Below are positions 6,428 to 13,016 of a stretch of 14,256 nucleotides of DNA, piece after piece. Position 1 is the first letter of the stretch; each line of letters opens with the position of its first letter. A program made the translations under genes and the position numbers. Source of the DNA: Pseudomonadota bacterium (lineage in GTDB: Bacteria; Myxococcota_A; UBA796; SXON01); assembly GCA_005776735.1 (NCBI GenBank), contig SXOM01000071.1, positions 1 through 14,256 of the forward strand. Direction: 5' to 3'. Under the pieces are notes generated by a model. It ran no database searches, was not told the origin of the DNA, and saw only the letters and a program-made list of their open reading frames with translations.

Positions 6428-7636
6428 CTAGGCGTAGCGGACCTTGACGGTCTCGATGATGGTACGGAGGGCGGCCTGGACGACCGCGGTGTCGGGGTGG
6501 CGGACGATGACGTAGCCGTCGCCCTCGTAGCCGGACGACTTGGGGGCTCCCACGGTGGGCAGGTTGGCCTCGACCACCAGGGGCCCGACGAGCCGCTGGG
6601 CTTCGTCCAGCCCGTCGACGGCGGCGACGCGCCCCTGGCCCGGCCCACGCAGGTAGGCGGCGCCCGAAGCGAACTTCCGCTCGAAGGGGCCCTTGAGCTC
6701 TTCGTCGATCACCGCGTGCGCCCATGCGTGGTACAGGCTGCGGTCGTACGCGTAGGTCATCAGCGACGTGAACTGCGCCCCCGGCGGGCGCGCGCCCACC
6801 TCGCTGACCACGGGCGACCCGTCCTTGCGGCGGAACCACTCCATGTGGGTCATGCCGGTGCGTAGGCCGAGCGCCTGCACGGCCGCGACGCCGACCTTGC
6901 GGATGGGGTCGAACTCGGGGCCCGAGATGTCGCGCGGGGCGAGCACGGTCCACTGGATCCACTCGTTGCGCGTGACGTCGAGCGGCCCCGGGAGGTAGCG
7001 CAGCACGTTGTGGAAGCGCACCTGGCCGTTGATGACGATGGTGTCGAAGCTGTGCTCGTCGCCGGTGATGAACTCCTCGGCCAACACCTCGCGCGCGGGC
7101 GAAGGTTGGCTCTCGGCGAGGGCCGCTTCGAGCTCGGCGGCGGAGTTGACCCGGTAGGTCGCCTTGCAGCCGGCCCCCGCGGGCGGCTTGAGCACCACCG
7201 GGTAGCCCACCTCGGCGACGAACTTCCGCGCGTCGGCGGGCGAGTGCAGGCGGGCGTACCGCGCACACGGCACGCCGGCGTCACGGAGGGCCTGCTTCAT
7301 CACGCCCTTGTCGCGGAAACGTTCGGCAGTGGCGAGGTCCATCCCCGGGACACCCAGGCGCTCCCGGACCACGGCGATCGCCTCCTGCGCGTTCTCGAGG
7401 ATGCCGATGACCCGGTGCACCCCGCCCGTGTGGCGCATCACGTCGCGACAGGCCGCCACGAGGCAGTCGGGGTCGAGCGCGTTGGCCACCGCGTAGTGCT
7501 GGGCGCCCGCCGGCAGTTTGCTCGCCGCGTCCTGCGTCAGCACCACCAGCCGCACGCCGGCCACGCTCGTGGCCGCCCGGATGTACTTGAGCGTGGCCTC
7601 GAGGAGGAACGGCGCGACGAAGAACACGGTCCGCAT
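6428..7636 (-). CDS. ATP-grasp ligase A (paralogue of ligase B)
   Basis: This 402-residue ATP-grasp enzyme opens with a Rossmann-like strand, MRTVFFVAPFLLEATLKYI. The ATP-grasp fold carries FRDKGVMKQALRDAGVPCAR (Lys110), GYPVVLKPPAGAGCKAT (Lys150 and the ATP loop), AEEFITGDEHSFDT (Glu187/188), THMEWF (Glu266) and SEVGARPPGAQF (Glu279). The same order and near-identical core motifs recur in ligase B, so the two arose by duplication or are partner enzymes for successive steps. The glycine-rich loop and the segment after GARPPG differ, suggesting different substrates. The ATG at 7636 has only a weak ribosome binding site, 34 bases after the SET gene. A biotin-carboxylase-like label is possible from automatic tools, but no biotin-carrier partner is present. 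Confidence 0.9.
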   Translation of the reverse strand: MRTVFFVAPFLLEATLKYIRAATSVAGVRLVVLTQDAASKLPAGAQHYAVANALDPDCLVAACRDVMRHTGGVHRVIGILENAQEAIAVVRERLGVPGMDLATAERFRDKGVMKQALRDAGVPCARYARLHSPADARKFVAEVGYPVVLKPPAGAGCKATYRVNSAAELEAALAESQPSPAREVLAEEFITGDEHSFDTIVINGQVRFHNVLRYLPGPLDVTRNEWIQWTVLAPRDISGPEFDPIRKVGVAAVQALGLRTGMTHMEWFRRKDGSPVVSEVGARPPGAQFTSLMTYAYDRSLYHAWAHAVIDEELKGPFERKFASGAAYLRGPGQGRVAAVDGLDEAQRLVGPLVVEANLPTVGAPKSSGYEGDGYVIVRHPDTAVVQAALRTIIETVKVRYA

Positions 7637-7670
7637 CGGGCGCAGGTATCACGGGCCGCCGGTCGGGCCC

Positions 7671-8066
7671 TCAGCGCGGCCGGAGCGCCCGGTCGTCCCA
7701 CCACCGCGGGCCGTACGACACGAAGAGCTGCTCGCCGGCGCGGACCGGACGGCGCGTGGTGTACTCGAAGAGCTGCTGCTCCTCGTACATCGCGTACTCG
7801 AGGTTGGGGTCGTCCGCGTGGTTGTACAAGCTGCCCCAGCCGAGGACCAGCGCCCGCTGGTCGTACAGCGGGGACCCTTCGTCGTCGGACAGGCGAAACA
7901 CGTAGTCACACAGCGGCGGCCCCTGGGCGGCGCCGAGGTCGAGGATCAGGAAGGGAGCACACTCCACGAGCGTGGCGGCCGGGAGCGCCTTGGTGGTGAA
8001 GACGCCCCAGCCGAACTCGCACGGTCGCACCCGCAACGCGGGGTGTTGGTAGACCGCTACTTGCAC
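7671..8066 (-). CDS. SET-domain protein (putative protein-lysine methyltransferase)
   Basis: This small protein of about 131 residues consists almost entirely of a SET domain. FGWGVFTTKALPAATLVE (18-35) is the N-terminal GxG strand region. GWGSLYNHADDPNLEY (76-91) holds the NH.xxPN S-adenosylmethionine/knot motif. TRRPVRAGEQLFVSYGPRWW (104-123) holds the GE.L..xYG motif with the catalytic-type Tyr118. SET enzymes methylate lysines on proteins using S-adenosylmethionine; in bacteria the targets are mostly unknown. The start is uncertain: a GTG at 8066 overlaps the end of the protease gene by 10 bases and gives MQVAVYQHPALRVRP, which resembles other bacterial SET N-termini. A later GTG inside LRVRP would shorten it. 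The open frame continues far upstream, antisense-like through the protease gene, and is not coding there. Coupling to the protease gene upstream is likely. Confidence 0.8.
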   Translation of the reverse strand: MQVAVYQHPALRVRPCEFGWGVFTTKALPAATLVECAPFLILDLGAAQGPPLCDYVFRLSDDEGSPLYDQRALVLGWGSLYNHADDPNLEYAMYEEQQLFEYTTRRPVRAGEQLFVSYGPRWWDDRALRPR

Positions 8067-9898
8067 CAGCTCACGGCGTAGCTGCCGCTTCCCGACTTCG
8101 CGTTCACGCGCACCCGGTACGTGCCCGAGCTGCCCGAGTAGGTGATCGATTCGGTGGAGGTGGAGCCGGTGCCGCTGGCCACCGACGACCACCGCGAGCC
8201 CGACTTCTTCTCCAGGTACACGTCGAAGTTGGCGGTGCTCGGCCCGGTCAGGCTGACGGTCTGGCCGGCCACGGTCACCGACGAGCCCGAGCTCGACGGC
8301 GCGTAGGCGTTGGCGCCCTTCTTGGACAACGTGCCCGAGTAGCTGGCGGTGGTGCAGGTGGTGCTGGTGCCGCCGACGCCCACCGCGGTCCAGGCGTTGC
8401 CCACCTGGGTGTACTGGGTGCTGGAGCTGCCGTACAGCGCGGCCGCGGCCGACAAGGTCGCGGTGCGGGCGCCCGAGTAGCTGGTGCTCGACGTCATGTA
8501 CGAGGTGAGCGCGAGGTACCAGATGTCCGCCGCGTCGTCGGCGCCGATGCCCGTGACCACGGTGGTCGACTTGCCCCGCGGATGCGTTCCGCCCTCCGAC
8601 AACAGGTAGAACGCCAGATTTCCGACGCCGGAGGTGTAGTGCACGTCGGCGCTGGAGAGGCTCGAGGAGTAGTAGTCGTAGCTGACACCGTCGGCGGCCG
8701 GGTCGTCCATGTACCGCAGGCCGTCGCCCGAGACGCTCGGGGTCCACGCGTCCTCGCCGATGGTCCAGTTGTCCGCCGAAGCGCCGAGGGCGGCGCGCTC
8801 GACGAGCGCGCCGAACACGTCGGACATCGACTCGTTGATGCCGCCGGGCTCGCCGCTGTAGGTCAGGTTGGCCTCGTACTGCGTGACGCCATGCGTCATC
8901 TCGTGCCCACCGATGTCCAACGTGGTGAGGGAGTTCGCGTAGACGCCGTCGCCGTCGCCGTAGGTCATGTACAGCCCCGACGGGTCCCAGAACGCGTTGA
9001 CGTAGTTGCTGGAGTAGCTGGTGGTCGACGCGATGAAGTCGACCCCGTGCGAGGTGATCGCCGCCGGACCGCCGGCGCCGTCGATGCCGTTGCGGCCGTG
9101 CGCGCTCTGGTAGTAGTCGTACACCTGCTGGGCGACCCAGGCCGCCTCGACCGCGTTGACCTCGACCTCGGTGGTGCCGAAGGTGCCGGTGGTGGTGCTC
9201 ACGTAGTAGAGCCCGGACGTGGTGTAGTTCCAGGAGTAGGTGCCGAGGAGATCGGTGGTGTCCTCGAGGTAGCTCGTCCCGGCCGACTCGTAACAGTCCA
9301 GGGAGACCGACCCATAGTAGTTGGTGGTGCCCGCGCACACCGACTGCAGGTTGTCGTACTGCCACACGACGTGTCCGTCGTGCGCGTCGACGAACACCAC
9401 CGGGATGGTGTCGTGGGTGTCGAAGTGGACGCGATGGAGCTGCACGCGCCACGCCAGGTGGTCGACGCCCTCGTGGCGGAGGACCCACAGGTCGGCCTTC
9501 GGCTCGTCGCTGACCTCGGCCCAGCCGCCGGCGGCCCCGATGGCGCGCTCGATGGCGTCGGCGGCGTCGAGGTCGGGGCGGGTGTCGACCTGGAGCTGGC
9601 CGAGCAGGGCGTCGGTCACCGCGAGGACGGCGCCGTCGGCGTCGGCGTGCACGATGGCCTCGCCGCCGAAGACGGGGACGCCGCCGGCGTACTGCTGCAC
9701 CCGGACGTGGTGGTCGCCCACCAGCGCGTCGACCGTCAGCCGGGTGGTGCGCAGCTCCTCGACCTGCTTGTGGCTGGCCTCGCCGTCGGCGGCGAACAGG
9801 TGGTCGTAGGCGGCGGCCTCGACGTCGGGGCCCGCGGAGGTGCCGTCGTCGACGGCGCAGGCGGTGAGGGCGAGCAGGGCGAGCAGGCTGGAGCGCAT
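8057..9898 (-). CDS. Thermolysin-type (M4) metalloprotease lipoprotein with C-terminal PPC-like domain
   Basis: This is an exported zinc endopeptidase of 613 residues. MRSSLLALLALTAC is a lipoprotein signal with lipobox LTAC, so Cys14 should be lipidated; Ala follows, compatible with outer-membrane sorting. Residues 30-180 or so form an FTP/PepSY-type propeptide. The catalytic domain spans about 190-510, with GGHEMTH (zinc His332 and His336, catalytic Glu333), GGINESMSD (zinc Glu356) and SSADVHYTSGVGNLAFYLL (His420 as the transition-state histidine), all in M4 order. The last 95 residues or so are a Ser/Gly/Thr-rich beta domain ending GTYRVRVNAKSGSGSYAVSW, like a pre-peptidase C-terminal domain. 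AAGGA-like AAGGAC a few bases before the ATG at 9898 supports this start over the upstream one at 9967. It heads the minus-strand gene run and overlaps the SET gene. The role is probably extracellular or surface protein degradation. Confidence 0.95.
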   Translation of the reverse strand: MRSSLLALLALTACAVDDGTSAGPDVEAAAYDHLFAADGEASHKQVEELRTTRLTVDALVGDHHVRVQQYAGGVPVFGGEAIVHADADGAVLAVTDALLGQLQVDTRPDLDAADAIERAIGAAGGWAEVSDEPKADLWVLRHEGVDHLAWRVQLHRVHFDTHDTIPVVFVDAHDGHVVWQYDNLQSVCAGTTNYYGSVSLDCYESAGTSYLEDTTDLLGTYSWNYTTSGLYYVSTTTGTFGTTEVEVNAVEAAWVAQQVYDYYQSAHGRNGIDGAGGPAAITSHGVDFIASTTSYSSNYVNAFWDPSGLYMTYGDGDGVYANSLTTLDIGGHEMTHGVTQYEANLTYSGEPGGINESMSDVFGALVERAALGASADNWTIGEDAWTPSVSGDGLRYMDDPAADGVSYDYYSSSLSSADVHYTSGVGNLAFYLLSEGGTHPRGKSTTVVTGIGADDAADIWYLALTSYMTSSTSYSGARTATLSAAAALYGSSSTQYTQVGNAWTAVGVGGTSTTCTTASYSGTLSKKGANAYAPSSSGSSVTVAGQTVSLTGPSTANFDVYLEKKSGSRWSSVASGTGSTSTESITYSGSSGTYRVRVNAKSGSGSYAVSWCK

Positions 9899-10055
9899 CG
9901 GGAGTCCTTGGGCGAGGGCAGGCGGATCGTAATGGCGGCGCGGGGGCGGCGACCCCCCGAAACGCAAAAAGTGTGATCGGCGTCAGATCGGGAGCGCGGT
10001 ACCCCCGCGCGCCGTCTCCAGTACGATCGGGGCCCCCAAAGGTGACGAGGGCGTT
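9899..10055. other. Upstream region of the protease gene, no clear promoter seen
   Basis: Upstream of the protease gene is a relatively AT-rich pocket near 9960-9980 (including CAAAAAGTGTGATC). No convincing -10/-35 or sigma-54 pair could be matched on the minus strand. The promoter for the five-gene run is expected here. Confidence 0.3.
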
Positions 10056-10147
10056 GCGCCGCGACCGTCCGCTCCCGGTTCCAGCGCCGCCGCGCAACGC
10101 GCGCCCCGCGCGCAAGGTCCGGCACGGCGAGCGGACGGTCGCGGCGC
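10056..10147. repeat. Perfect 19-bp inverted repeat with 54-base structured loop
   Basis: The left arm GCGCCGCGACCGTCCGCTC (10056-10074) is exactly complementary to the right arm GAGCGGACGGTCGCGGCGC (10129-10147). The 54-base loop holds further self-complementary GC-rich pieces (CCGG at both ends, GCGCG-CCCC-CGCGC inside), so a large branched hairpin can form. It starts seven bases after the anti-sigma stop codon and lacks a T-tract on either strand. It could end transcription of the sigma operon, encode a structured RNA, or be a REP/MITE-like element. Confidence 0.8.
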
Positions 10148-10153
10148 GGGGCC

Positions 10154-10387
10154 CTACCCGTCCATCGCCCGGTCGATCATCGTGTCGAACGCGGCGGCGA
10201 CCTCGTCGGGAACCCGCTGATCGGCCAGCTCGGCGCTCAGCGTGAGCGTCGTGTCATACGTCGCCATCAGGGCGCGACAGCAGGGGCACCATGCGGCGTG
10301 CAGGCTCAAGAGCGCCCGGGCCTGGAGGGGAAGTTCGCCCGCCTTCCAGGCGCCGAGCTTCTCGGCGAGGTCGCGGCAGGTCATCAT
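10154..10387 (-). CDS. Small zinc-finger anti-sigma factor (77 aa)
   Basis: This is a predicted cytoplasmic anti-sigma factor of the ZAS/zf-HC2 type. The zinc motif HAAWCPCC gives H30-x3-C34-x2-C37, with Cys4 (MMTCRDL) as the possible fourth ligand. The protein then ends in a short helical tail with no membrane segment, so it would act in the cytoplasm, possibly as a redox sensor. The ATG at 10387 overlaps the sigma factor TGA as ATGA (4 bases), the usual arrangement for a sigma/anti-sigma pair. A second ATG directly follows, so the protein could be one residue shorter. Its sequence is too short for a firm family assignment. The call rests on the motif plus the position directly after an ECF sigma gene. 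Confidence 0.82.
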   Translation of the reverse strand: MMTCRDLAEKLGAWKAGELPLQARALLSLHAAWCPCCRALMATYDTTLTLSAELADQRVPDEVAAAFDTMIDRAMDG

Positions 10388-10992
10388 CGCGGCACCCCGA
10401 GGTCGGCGGCGAGCCACTCGCGGAGCTGGAGGCGGACCCGGTGCAGGCGCGTCTTGACGTTGGCGACGTGCAGGCCCGTGAGCGCGGAGATCTCCTGCAT
10501 CGAGAGGTGCTGGACGTCGGCCAACGCCCAGAGCTCGCGGGCGTCGTCGGGCAGACGTTCGACCAGCACCTCGAGCCGTCGGCGCATCCGAGCGCGCTCC
10601 AGCGCGTCGTCGGCCTGGGGCCAGCGCGCGACGTCGCCGATGCGGTGCCCCCCCTGGTCGTACAGGGCGTCGATGTCCTCGGTGGGCTCGGCCGGCTTGC
10701 GGCGTCGGGTGCGCAGGCGCATCCGGGCGTGGTTGAGCGCGATGCTGCCGAGCCAGGCCCCGATCGCCGCGCCGTCGTCGAGCTGATCGAGGTTTCGCCA
10801 CGCGCTGGTGAGCGTGTCCTGGAGGACGTCGAGCGCCTCCTGGCGGTCGCGGGTGACCGACCACGCGATGCCGTAGAGGCGGTCGCGATGGGCGTGGCAG
10901 AGCTCCGTGAAGGCGGCGCGGTCCCGCGCCCGGAGCCGATGCAGCTCGGTCGTCACCGCGTCCGGGTAGCTGCTCCGGGGGCCAAGGGCCAT
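10384..10992 (-). CDS. ECF (RpoE-type) RNA polymerase sigma factor
   Basis: This is a group 4 sigma factor of 202 residues with only regions 2 and 4. Region 2 lies at about 28-98, with FTELCHAHRDRLYGIAWSVT and the core-binding DVLQDTLTSAWRNL (55-68). A linker at 99-137 is longer than usual and acidic. Region 4 lies at about 138-192, with LPDDARELWALADVQHLSMQ then the helix-turn-helix EISALTGLHVANVKTRLHRV binding the -35 element. The start at 10992 is preferred because GGAGG lies 8 bases upstream; the ATG at 10998 would be only two bases from it. It is co-transcribed with the zinc-finger protein that probably holds it inactive, and it is divergent from ftsQ. The signal and regulon are unknown. 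Confidence 0.93.
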   Translation of the reverse strand: MALGPRSSYPDAVTTELHRLRARDRAAFTELCHAHRDRLYGIAWSVTRDRQEALDVLQDTLTSAWRNLDQLDDGAAIGAWLGSIALNHARMRLRTRRRKPAEPTEDIDALYDQGGHRIGDVARWPQADDALERARMRRRLEVLVERLPDDARELWALADVQHLSMQEISALTGLHVANVKTRLHRVRLQLREWLAADLGVPR

Positions 10993-11018
10993 CACCATGG
11001 CCTCCAGATGCCACCCTG

Positions 11019-11047
11019 AGAAAAAAGTTCTGCTGTTGGCTTGTCAA
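11019..11047 (-). promoter_or_regulatory. Candidate promoter of the sigma/anti-sigma operon
   Basis: On the minus strand a perfect -35 hexamer TTGACA (complement 11042-11047) is followed after 17 bases by TTTTCT (complement 11019-11024), a poor but AT-rich -10. The AT content is unusual for this window. It lies about 27 bases before the sigma gene start. Confidence 0.4.
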
Positions 11048-11059
11048 GAGATGCGGAAT

Positions 11060-11081
11060 CCTGTATCCCCAGAGCTACAGG
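11060..11081. promoter_or_regulatory. Inverted repeat CCTGTA-N10-TACAGG, possible operator
   Basis: A perfect 6-bp inverted repeat with a 10-base spacer sits between the divergent sigma and ftsQ genes. It lies just upstream of the TTGACA on the minus strand and six bases before the ftsQ ATG. It could be a dimeric repressor or activator site, or an mRNA hairpin in the ftsQ leader. The spacing is not that of an E. coli LexA box. Confidence 0.35.
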
Positions 11082-11086
11082 TCTCC

Positions 11087-11800
11087 ATGGTCCGTCGCCT
11101 CCGCATCGCCGCCGCCATCCTCGGGAGCTCCGTGCTCCTGGGCGGCGCCGTGTGGGCGCTGGTCGGTTCGCCGTGGCTCCGGTATCAGCACCTCGAGGTG
11201 GCGGGCAACACCCGCGCGCCCGTCGCGCACCTGCGCCACCTGGCCAACCTGCCGGAAGGGCAGGCGCTGGTCCTCTTGGACCTGGACGGCGCGGTGGCGG
11301 GCGTCCGCCGCCACCCGTGGGTGGCCAGCGCCGAGGCCCGTCGGAGCTTCCCGAACGCGGTGGTGCTCACGGTCACCGAGCGGCGTCCGGTTGCGTTGTT
11401 GCAGCAGAGCGGCGGGTTGTACCTGGTCGACGACACGGGGACGGTCTTCGCCCGCGCCGGTGCCGACGACCTGGATCACCCGGTGCTCACCGGCCTCGAC
11501 GGCGCGCTGGCCGATGCCGAGCCGGAGTTGGCTCGGAAGGTGTTGCGTACGAGCCTCGACTGGCTCACCGCGGCACAAGCCCAGGGGGGCGTGCCCGAAC
11601 ACGAGCTCTCCGAGCTGCGCTTCGACGCAGAAACGGGTTACACGCTGTACCTTCGCAACGGTGGCGAGGTGCTGCTCGGCTTTACCGGTCAAGAGCGCGT
11701 CGCCCGCCTGAGCATGCTCACCTCCCGTGGTCTCGACCTCGCGGTTCCCCACCGCGTGGACCTTGCCTCCGACCGCCTCGCGGTGGTCACCCCGCTCTAG
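11087..11800 (+). CDS. ftsQ: Cell division protein FtsQ
   Basis: FtsQ is a bitopic inner-membrane protein that links FtsB/FtsL and late division proteins in the divisome. The 237-residue protein has a basic N-terminus (MVRRLR), one membrane segment at about 7-26, and a periplasmic POTRA domain at about 31-99. That domain has the family pattern LRYQHLEVAGNTRAPVAHLRH, then DLDGAVAGVRRHPWVASAEARRSFPNAVVLTVTERRPVAL, typical of FtsQ/DivIB. The FtsQ domain follows, with LYLVDDTGTVFARAGADD (111-128). The start is uncertain: the ATG at 11087 gives the usual short cytoplasmic tail, while an ATG at 11051 would add 12 residues. Upstream there is a divergent sigma factor instead of the usual mur/ddl genes. 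Downstream comes ftsZ without ftsA. Confidence 0.87.
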   Translation: MVRRLRIAAAILGSSVLLGGAVWALVGSPWLRYQHLEVAGNTRAPVAHLRHLANLPEGQALVLLDLDGAVAGVRRHPWVASAEARRSFPNAVVLTVTERRPVALLQQSGGLYLVDDTGTVFARAGADDLDHPVLTGLDGALADAEPELARKVLRTSLDWLTAAQAQGGVPEHELSELRFDAETGYTLYLRNGGEVLLGFTGQERVARLSMLTSRGLDLAVPHRVDLASDRLAVVTPL

Positions 11801-11840
11801 CCCTCCCCCTTCCCCTCCCCGTCCCCCGCACTCCCCACCC
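11801..11840 (+). promoter_or_regulatory. C-rich, G-poor tract between ftsQ and ftsZ
   Basis: About 40 bases after the ftsQ stop consist almost only of C and T, with eight runs of three or more C. As RNA this resembles a Rho-loading (rut) site. On the complementary strand it has many G-runs spaced by 1-5 bases, a strong G-quadruplex pattern. It may adjust the FtsQ to FtsZ ratio; this is inference. Confidence 0.4.
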
Positions 11841-11876
11841 GGCACGCTGGCCGGAAATCCCCCCGCAGAGGCAGTC

Positions 11877-12998
11877 ATGATCGACATCGTTGAGAACGAA
11901 CTCGTAGGCGCGCGCATCCAGGTCGTCGGCGTCGTCGGCGGCGGCGGCAACGCCGTCAACCACATGGTCCGCTCGGGCCTGCACGGCGTCGAGTTCATCG
12001 CCATGAACACCGACGCCCAGGACCTCAAGCGCTCGCTGGCCCCCCGCCGGTTCCAGCTCGGCGCCCAGCTCACCAAGGGCCTCGGCGCCGGCGCCGACCC
12101 CGAGGTGGGCCGGGAAGCCGCGCTCGAAGATCGCGCCCGGAGCCCCGAGCGCCGCGCGGGCGCCGCCCGTGTCGGCGGCACCGCCGGCATGGGCGGTGGC
12201 ACCGGCACCGGCGCGGCCCCCGTCGTCTGCGAGGTGGCCCGTGAGATCGGTGCGCTCACCGTCGCCGTCATCACCCGTCCGTTCTCGTTCGAAGGCCGCC
12301 GGCGTCGCCGCCAGTCCGAAGAGGGCATGGAAGGCATGATGCAGCACGTCGACACGCTCATCAGCATCCCGAACCAGCGCCTGTTGGCCATGAGCACCGA
12401 CCGTACGCTCATGACCGAGGCGTTCGGCATGGCCGACGACGTGCTGTACCAGGCGGTCAAGGGCATCAGCGACCTCATCAACGACCAGGGTGTCATCAAC
12501 GTCGACTTCGCCGACGTGCGCACCATCATGGCCAACAAGGGCCGCGCGCTCATGGGCGTGGGCAAGGGCGCCGGGCAGCACCGCGCGGTCGACGCCGCGC
12601 AGCGCGCCATCAGCTCCCCGCTGCTGGACGACCTGAGCATCTCCGGTGCCACCAGCGTGCTCCTCAACTTCACCGGCGGGCCCAGCCTGTCGCTGTACGA
12701 GGTGAACGAGGCCGCGCAGATGGTCGCCGAAGAGACCGCGGAAGACGAGAACGTCATCTTCGGCCTCGTCATCGACGAGACGATGGGCGACGAGGTCCGC
12801 GTCACCGTGGTCGCCACCGGCTTCCAGGAAGCGCGGCAGCGTGGGGCGCCCCCGGTGCCCGCCGAGGTCCGGATCGCCAAGGCCGTCAACGCGAACACCA
12901 CCCCGTCGCGGGGCGGTCGTGGCGGCATGTCGAGCGGCTTCGACACGCTGCGCAGCGAAGACTACGACATCCCGACGTTCTTCCGCGGTCGCGACTAA
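11877..12998 (+). CDS. ftsZ: Cell division GTPase FtsZ, with atypical core segment
   Basis: FtsZ is the tubulin-like GTPase that forms the division ring. The 373-residue frame is open throughout. Features are VVGVVGGGGNAVNHM (16-30), NTDAQ (44-48), LTKGLGAGADPEVGREAA (65-82), the tubulin signature GMGGGTGTGAAPVV (104-117), RPFSFEG (134-140), INVDFADVRTIM, AISSPLLDD, DEVRVTVVATGF, and the C-terminal partner peptide DYDIPTFFRGRD. Two oddities stand out. The T1 loop reads GVVGGGGN where GVGGGGGN is usual. Residues 89-101 read SPERRAGAARVGG where other FtsZ have a pattern like IAEALAGADMVFV, placing Arg and Gly in a buried strand. A GAGG at 11868-11871 supports the start. The gene follows ftsQ by 76 bases and ends at a strong terminator. 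Confidence 0.95.
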   Translation: MIDIVENELVGARIQVVGVVGGGGNAVNHMVRSGLHGVEFIAMNTDAQDLKRSLAPRRFQLGAQLTKGLGAGADPEVGREAALEDRARSPERRAGAARVGGTAGMGGGTGTGAAPVVCEVAREIGALTVAVITRPFSFEGRRRRRQSEEGMEGMMQHVDTLISIPNQRLLAMSTDRTLMTEAFGMADDVLYQAVKGISDLINDQGVINVDFADVRTIMANKGRALMGVGKGAGQHRAVDAAQRAISSPLLDDLSISGATSVLLNFTGGPSLSLYEVNEAAQMVAEETAEDENVIFGLVIDETMGDEVRVTVVATGFQEARQRGAPPVPAEVRIAKAVNANTTPSRGGRGGMSSGFDTLRSEDYDIPTFFRGRD

Positions 12999-13016
12999 CC
13001 TCCGTCGGCGGCACGG

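Noticed and set aside
4450..6447. 665-codon plus-strand open frame opposite the ATP-grasp and acyltransferase genes
   Set aside because: GC-rich shadow; the opposite strand carries three proteins with ordered active-site motifs.
8582..9976. 464-codon plus-strand open frame opposite the M4 protease
   Set aside because: Val/Gly/Asp-rich shadow without a ribosome site. The protease on the other strand has all zinc ligands.
9962..9978. Sigma-54-like CAC-N5-TTGC on the minus strand upstream of the protease
   Set aside because: The essential GG of the -24 element is absent.
11060..11081. LexA (SOS) box upstream of ftsQ
   Set aside because: The CTG and CAG half-sites are 14 bases apart, not the 10 of the E. 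coli type box; kept only as an unassigned inverted repeat.
12116..12190. Compensated frameshift in ftsZ
   Set aside because: Neither alternative frame over this segment gives the canonical FtsZ sequence, so in-frame substitutions fit better.
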